This document shows positions 6,791 through 9,615 of a stretch of DNA of 9,615 nt, piece by piece (positions within the stretch are counted from its first letter, which is position 1; each line of letters opens with the position of its first letter). Source of the stretch: Lysobacterales bacterium (GTDB taxonomy: Bacteria > Pseudomonadota > Gammaproteobacteria > Xanthomonadales > Marinicellaceae); NCBI GenBank assembly GCA_026990095.1, contig JALSIL010000533.1, positions 1-9,615 on the forward strand, written 5' to 3'. The position numbers and the translations under genes were made by a program. The notes below the pieces were generated by a model. It was not told the DNA's origin and searched no databases. It was given only the letters and a program-made list of their open reading frames with translations.

Positions 6791-6836
6791 TAATTGTTGC
6801 GAACTTTGTTAAAGTTAATTTCTCCGGGGTATTGCA

Positions 6837-7667
6837 ATGAATAAAAAAAGAATACATGCTGTAATAAAGCAGTTATTACCTCCTTTGCTTTTGAGCCGCT
6901 TAAAACAAAGTTCATTATTAGGCCAAATCAGTTTTCAAGGGGATTATTATTCCTGGTTTGAAGCAAAAAAGAAAAGTAAAGGATATGATGATAATGCGAT
7001 CCTTGAAAAGGTAACAGAAGCTGTTTTAAAAGTAAAAAACGCAGAGGCGGCGTTTGAACGAGATTCGGTTGTTTTTGATAGTCCTGAATATCGTTGGCCT
7101 TTATTATCAAGTTTATTGTATGTTAGCAATTTAAAACAACGACTTCATGTTCTCGATTTTGGTGGTTCATTAGGAAGTCTTTATTTTCAGCATAAAAAAT
7201 GGTTTGTTGGCTTAAATGATTTTTTTTGGGGCATTGTAGAGCAGCCTCATTTTGTGGAAGTCGGGAAAAGTAAGTTTTCTACAAGTGATCTCAATTTTTT
7301 TTTAAATGCAAATGAGTATGTTGAGAAGAGGCAAGCGCCAGATGTAGTGGTTTTGTCAGGTGTGTTGCAATATCTTGAAAAGCCATTTCTTATCTTGGAA
7401 GAAATGGCTTCATTTAGACCGGACTTTATTCTGATTGATAGAACTGCATTTATTGGGAAAGATAAAGATCGTTTGACTGTGCAACACATTCCTGCCTCAA
7501 TTTATAAGGCAACTTACCCAGCCTGGTTTTTTTCGGAAACACAGTTTGTTAAACGATTGGAATCAATGGGATATTGGTTATTTGATGAGTTTCCATGTGA
7601 TGATCATGTGAATAACTGGAGCTATTATAAGGGGTTTCTTTTTAAAAAAAATGAAAAATCTGCTTGA
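6837..7667 (+). CDS. TIGR04325-family (LIC12133-type) methyltransferase
   Basis: The 276-residue product matches the TIGR04325 pattern as I recall it. It has FQGDYYSWFEAKKKSKGYD (33-51), AAFERDSVVFD (71-81), the degenerate SAM loop VLDFGGSLGS (105-114), WGIVEQPHFVEVGK (131-144) and VLSGVLQYLEKP (172-183). It lacks the usual GxGxG loop and has GGSLGS instead, as is normal in this family. These proteins are found in O-antigen and other surface polysaccharide loci, and their substrates are mostly unknown. ATG 6837 is preceded by CCGGGG (6824-6829) at usable spacing. A 46-base gap separates it from the preceding gene, and its last 17 bases overlap the next methyltransferase. The pairing with a second methyltransferase suggests they act on the same glycan, which is an inference. 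Confidence 0.85.
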   Translation: MNKKRIHAVIKQLLPPLLLSRLKQSSLLGQISFQGDYYSWFEAKKKSKGYDDNAILEKVTEAVLKVKNAEAAFERDSVVFDSPEYRWPLLSSLLYVSNLKQRLHVLDFGGSLGSLYFQHKKWFVGLNDFFWGIVEQPHFVEVGKSKFSTSDLNFFLNANEYVEKRQAPDVVVLSGVLQYLEKPFLILEEMASFRPDFILIDRTAFIGKDKDRLTVQHIPASIYKATYPAWFFSETQFVKRLESMGYWLFDEFPCDDHVNNWSYYKGFLFKKNEKSA

Positions 7668-8370
7668 AAATATCTATCAGAAAGCTGCATTTTTTCCGGG
7701 CATACTAGGGCTGTTTATCAATCCTTTCTATTTTGCGCGCAAGGGGCTGGCAAAAAACATTCGAGATTTATCTTCTCATATTTCGGGGAAGGTTCTGGAT
7801 GTAGGATGCGGGAAAAAGCCCTACGAACAATTATTTCAGGCAACTGAATATATTGGTCTTGAATATGATTCGCCCGAAAACAGAAAAAAAAAGAATGCTG
7901 ACTTTTATTACGATGGTCACATTTTTCCTTTTGAAAACAACTCATTTGATTCGCTGGTGATTAATCAGGTTTTTGAACATGTATTTAATCCTGACGCTTT
8001 CCTGAAAGAGGTCCTAAGAGTACTGAAGCCGGGAGGAAAATTGCTAATGACTGTTCCTTTTGTCTGGGATGAGCATGAGCAGCCCCATGATTATGCGCGT
8101 TATTCATCTTTCGGGTTGCAATTTATTTTAGAGAAACATGGTTTTAACATTGTTGAACAACGAAAAAGTGTCAATGACTTTCGCGTTATTTTTCAGTTAG
8201 TCAATGCATATCTTTATAAAAAAATGATGTCAAGCAATCAATATTTAAATTTGGTTCTTGCCTTTTTAGTAATGTCGCCTATCAATGTAGCGGGGGAAAT
8301 AGTTGGGTTTCTGTTGCCAGAAAATAATGATTTATATTTAGATAATGTTATTTTGGCCAGAAAAAATTAA
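7651..8370 (+). CDS. Class I SAM-dependent methyltransferase (Methyltransf_11 type)
   Basis: This 239-residue protein has the standard class I core: VLDVGCGKKPY (48-58), IGLEYD (68-73) ending strand 2, PFENNSFDSLVINQVFEHV (93-111) and LRVLKPGGKLLMTVPF (122-137). PHDYARYSS (145-153) is a block common in methyltransferases of polysaccharide clusters. An amphipathic to hydrophobic stretch near the C-terminus (about 198-222) might hold it at the membrane. The start overlaps the previous gene by 17 bases. An AAGGGG at 7629-7634 lies too far upstream for ideal spacing, so translation may depend on ribosomes finishing the upstream gene. The substrate is unknown; glycan or lipid-linked sugar methylation is inferred from context. 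Confidence 0.85.
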   Translation: MKNLLENIYQKAAFFPGILGLFINPFYFARKGLAKNIRDLSSHISGKVLDVGCGKKPYEQLFQATEYIGLEYDSPENRKKKNADFYYDGHIFPFENNSFDSLVINQVFEHVFNPDAFLKEVLRVLKPGGKLLMTVPFVWDEHEQPHDYARYSSFGLQFILEKHGFNIVEQRKSVNDFRVIFQLVNAYLYKKMMSSNQYLNLVLAFLVMSPINVAGEIVGFLLPENNDLYLDNVILARKN

Positions 8371-8373
8371 ATT

Positions 8374-9360
8374 ATGAATAAGCAATTATTTTCTGGAAAA
8401 AAGGTTTTGATTACTGGTGGCGCTGGTTTTATTGGTTCAGCTATTGCCAAGCGATTGGTTAAACAAGGCGCTGAAGTGACCATAGCTGATTCGATGATTC
8501 CTGAATTTGGTGGAAACCTGTTTAATCTGGAAGGTATTAGAGATAAAGTTCAGTTAAATATAACCGATGTGCGTGATCCCCATGCAATGCGTTATTTGGT
8601 CAAGGATCAGGACTTTTTATTTAATATGGCGGGTCAAACCAGTCATATGGATTCCATGCAGAATCCCGTAGCTGATCTGGAGATCAATGCAAAAGCACAG
8701 TTGTCCATTCTGGAAGCTTGTCGAGTTAATAACCCGGATGTTCGAATTGTTTTTGCCAGTACCCGGCAGATTTATGGCCGGCCCAAGTATTTGCCTGTTG
8801 ATGAGAAACATCCGATTGTTCCTGTGGATGTTAATGGTATCAATAAAACAGCCGGTGAGTGGTATCATCTGCTTTATCAGCAAGTTTACGGAATCCCTGC
8901 TTGCGTACTCCGTTTAACCAATACTTATGGGCCGGGAATGCGAATAAAAGATGCTCGGCAAACTTTTGTGGGCATCTGGATTCGGTTGTTATTGGAACAG
9001 CAGCCGTTTGAGGTGTGGGGGGGTGAACAATTACGTGATTTTAATTTTGTCGATGATGTGGTTGACGCTTTTTTGATTGCTGCAACCTCTGATGAAGCGT
9101 ATGGCCAGGTTTTTAATCTGGGCGCATCAGAAGTGGTATCGTTGAAAGATTTAGCAGGTTTATTAGTGGAGCTCTGTGAGGGTGAATATTTGGTCAGGTC
9201 TTTTCCCGAGGAAAGAAAAAAAATTGATATTGGCGATTATTATTCAGATTATTCCTTGATACAAAAAAAACTCGGCTGGTCACCTAAAACTTCGCTTGAA
9301 AAAGGCATAAAAGAAACACTGGAATATTATAAAAGTAATAGGGATGAATATATTAAATGA
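8374..9360 (+). CDS. NAD-dependent epimerase/dehydratase (extended SDR) with Asn at the catalytic Tyr
   Basis: This 328-residue extended SDR probably works on a nucleotide sugar. The cofactor loop TGGAGFIG (14-21), the Asp after strand 2 (Asp39), NMAGQTSH (84-91), ASTRQIYG (128-135), LTNTYGP (181-187) and WGGEQLRDFNFVDDVVDAF (215-233) are all in place. The position of the catalytic YxxxK is occupied by NGINK (154-158), so Lys158 is kept but Tyr is Asn. Surrounding residues are well conserved, which argues for a specialised subfamily over decay; I recall other bacterial SDRs with the same VDVNGINK block. It starts 3 bases after the methyltransferase, and its stop overlaps the aminotransferase start as ATGA. 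The pair probably makes an amino sugar. Whether it is an epimerase, a dehydratase or an oxidase cannot be said. It appears less AT-rich than the genes before it. Confidence 0.85.
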   Translation: MNKQLFSGKKVLITGGAGFIGSAIAKRLVKQGAEVTIADSMIPEFGGNLFNLEGIRDKVQLNITDVRDPHAMRYLVKDQDFLFNMAGQTSHMDSMQNPVADLEINAKAQLSILEACRVNNPDVRIVFASTRQIYGRPKYLPVDEKHPIVPVDVNGINKTAGEWYHLLYQQVYGIPACVLRLTNTYGPGMRIKDARQTFVGIWIRLLLEQQPFEVWGGEQLRDFNFVDDVVDAFLIAATSDEAYGQVFNLGASEVVSLKDLAGLLVELCEGEYLVRSFPEERKKIDIGDYYSDYSLIQKKLGWSPKTSLEKGIKETLEYYKSNRDEYIK

Positions 9361-9615
9361 TACTTCAATGTAATCCTAAAGCTGGATATTTGGCCCACAA
9401 GAAAGAAATTGATGAGGCCTGTTTTCGGGTTTTAGACAGTGGTTGGTATATATTGGGGGGCGAATGTCTGGCCTTTGAAAATGAGTATTCAAAATTTAAT
9501 CAGACTGAATTTGCCTTGGGTGTGGCCAATGGAACTGATGCCTTGGAACTTGCTTTACGTGCTATTGGCATTACAGCAGGAGACCAGGTTGTTACTGTTT
9601 CTCACACGGCCGTAG
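9357..9615 (+). CDS. DegT/DnrJ/EryC1 sugar aminotransferase, N-terminal part (cut by right edge)
   Basis: ATG 9357 opens a frame of 86 complete codons that runs off the window. Features are the start NPKAGYLAHKKEID (6-19), RVLDSGWYILGGE (24-36), FENEY (40-44), GVANGTDALELALRA (54-68) and VVTVSHTAVA at the edge. These are hallmarks of PLP-dependent nucleotide-sugar aminotransferases. The N-terminal AxYL.HK.EID form resembles the FdtB/QdtB type that aminates 3- or 4-keto-6-deoxy sugars. The ATGA overlap with the SDR gene suggests coupled synthesis, with the SDR creating or placing the keto group. The PLP-binding lysine and the rest of the roughly 370-residue protein lie outside, so intactness and regiospecificity are unknown. 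Confidence 0.85.
   Translation, partial: MILQCNPKAGYLAHKKEIDEACFRVLDSGWYILGGECLAFENEYSKFNQTEFALGVANGTDALELALRAIGITAGDQVVTVSHTAV

Noticed and set aside
6802..6816. Perfect inverted repeat AACTTT-GTT-AAAGTT between the GSGPS gene and the TIGR04325 gene
   Set aside because: The stem is short and AT-only apart from one C:G pair per arm, with no U tract after it, so it is unlikely to terminate transcription inside the operon.
7644..7651. Eight-A run at the methyltransferase overlap as a programmed frameshift fusing the two proteins
   Set aside because: The downstream gene is in the +1 frame relative to the upstream one, so the usual -1 slip on A AAA AAT would not join them; a normal ATG start is simpler.
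8687..8917. Second plus-strand frame and an opposing minus-strand frame inside the SDR gene
   Set aside because: Both lie within the strongly conserved SDR coding region and give low-information peptides with no motif.

Overview
The window looks like a bacterial cell-surface polysaccharide locus, probably O-antigen or capsule. It is entered from the left through the remains of a mobile element and a toxin-immunity cassette. The organism is most likely a Gram-negative proteobacterium, with a gammaproteobacterium as a weak guess. That rests on the Wzx-type flippase, nonulosonate genes and IS630-type transposase together with AT-rich coding DNA; no single marker here fixes the taxon.

Left edge (1 to about 463). 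The window opens in the last codons of an IS630-like transposase. Just beyond its stop, an open frame without a start (121-291) reads as the C-terminal tail of a polymorphic toxin. It overlaps, by the four bases GTGA, the start of a gene whose translation reads as Imm27-type immunity protein after two frame changes and then breaks off. These pieces appear to be a degraded toxin-immunity module cut by an insertion. They are visibly more GC-rich than what follows.

Middle (464-4566). A minus-strand class I methyltransferase (464-1345) diverges from the plus-strand cluster across an AT-rich spacer of about 280 bases. The plus-strand run starts with a CMP-sialic-acid-synthetase-like cytidylyltransferase. 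It overlaps by ATGA a 750-residue fusion that carries, in order, a CBS pair, a NeuB-type nonulosonate synthase, a SAF/antifreeze-like domain and a C-terminal xylose-isomerase-like TIM barrel. Together these two genes should make and activate a sialic-acid-like (nonulosonic) sugar.

Right (4647-9615). Next come a Wzx-like flippase, a GSGPS-motif Rossmann protein that is a candidate glycosyltransferase, a TIGR04325-type methyltransferase overlapping a second methyltransferase, an extended SDR with Asn in place of the catalytic Tyr, and the first 86 codons of a DegT-type sugar aminotransferase cut by the window edge. The last two should modify a nucleotide sugar to an amino sugar. All plus-strand genes from about 1628 onward are tightly packed, mostly overlapping or a few bases apart, with larger gaps of 80 and 46 bases at 4567-4646 and 6791-6836. 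They probably form one long operon that continues beyond the right edge.

Working model (inference): the NeuA-like and NeuB-like enzymes supply a CMP-nonulosonate, the SDR/DegT pair supplies an amino sugar, the methyltransferases decorate the glycan, the GSGPS protein may transfer a residue, and the flippase moves the lipid-linked unit across the inner membrane. The early enzymes that normally make the NeuB substrate are not in the window.
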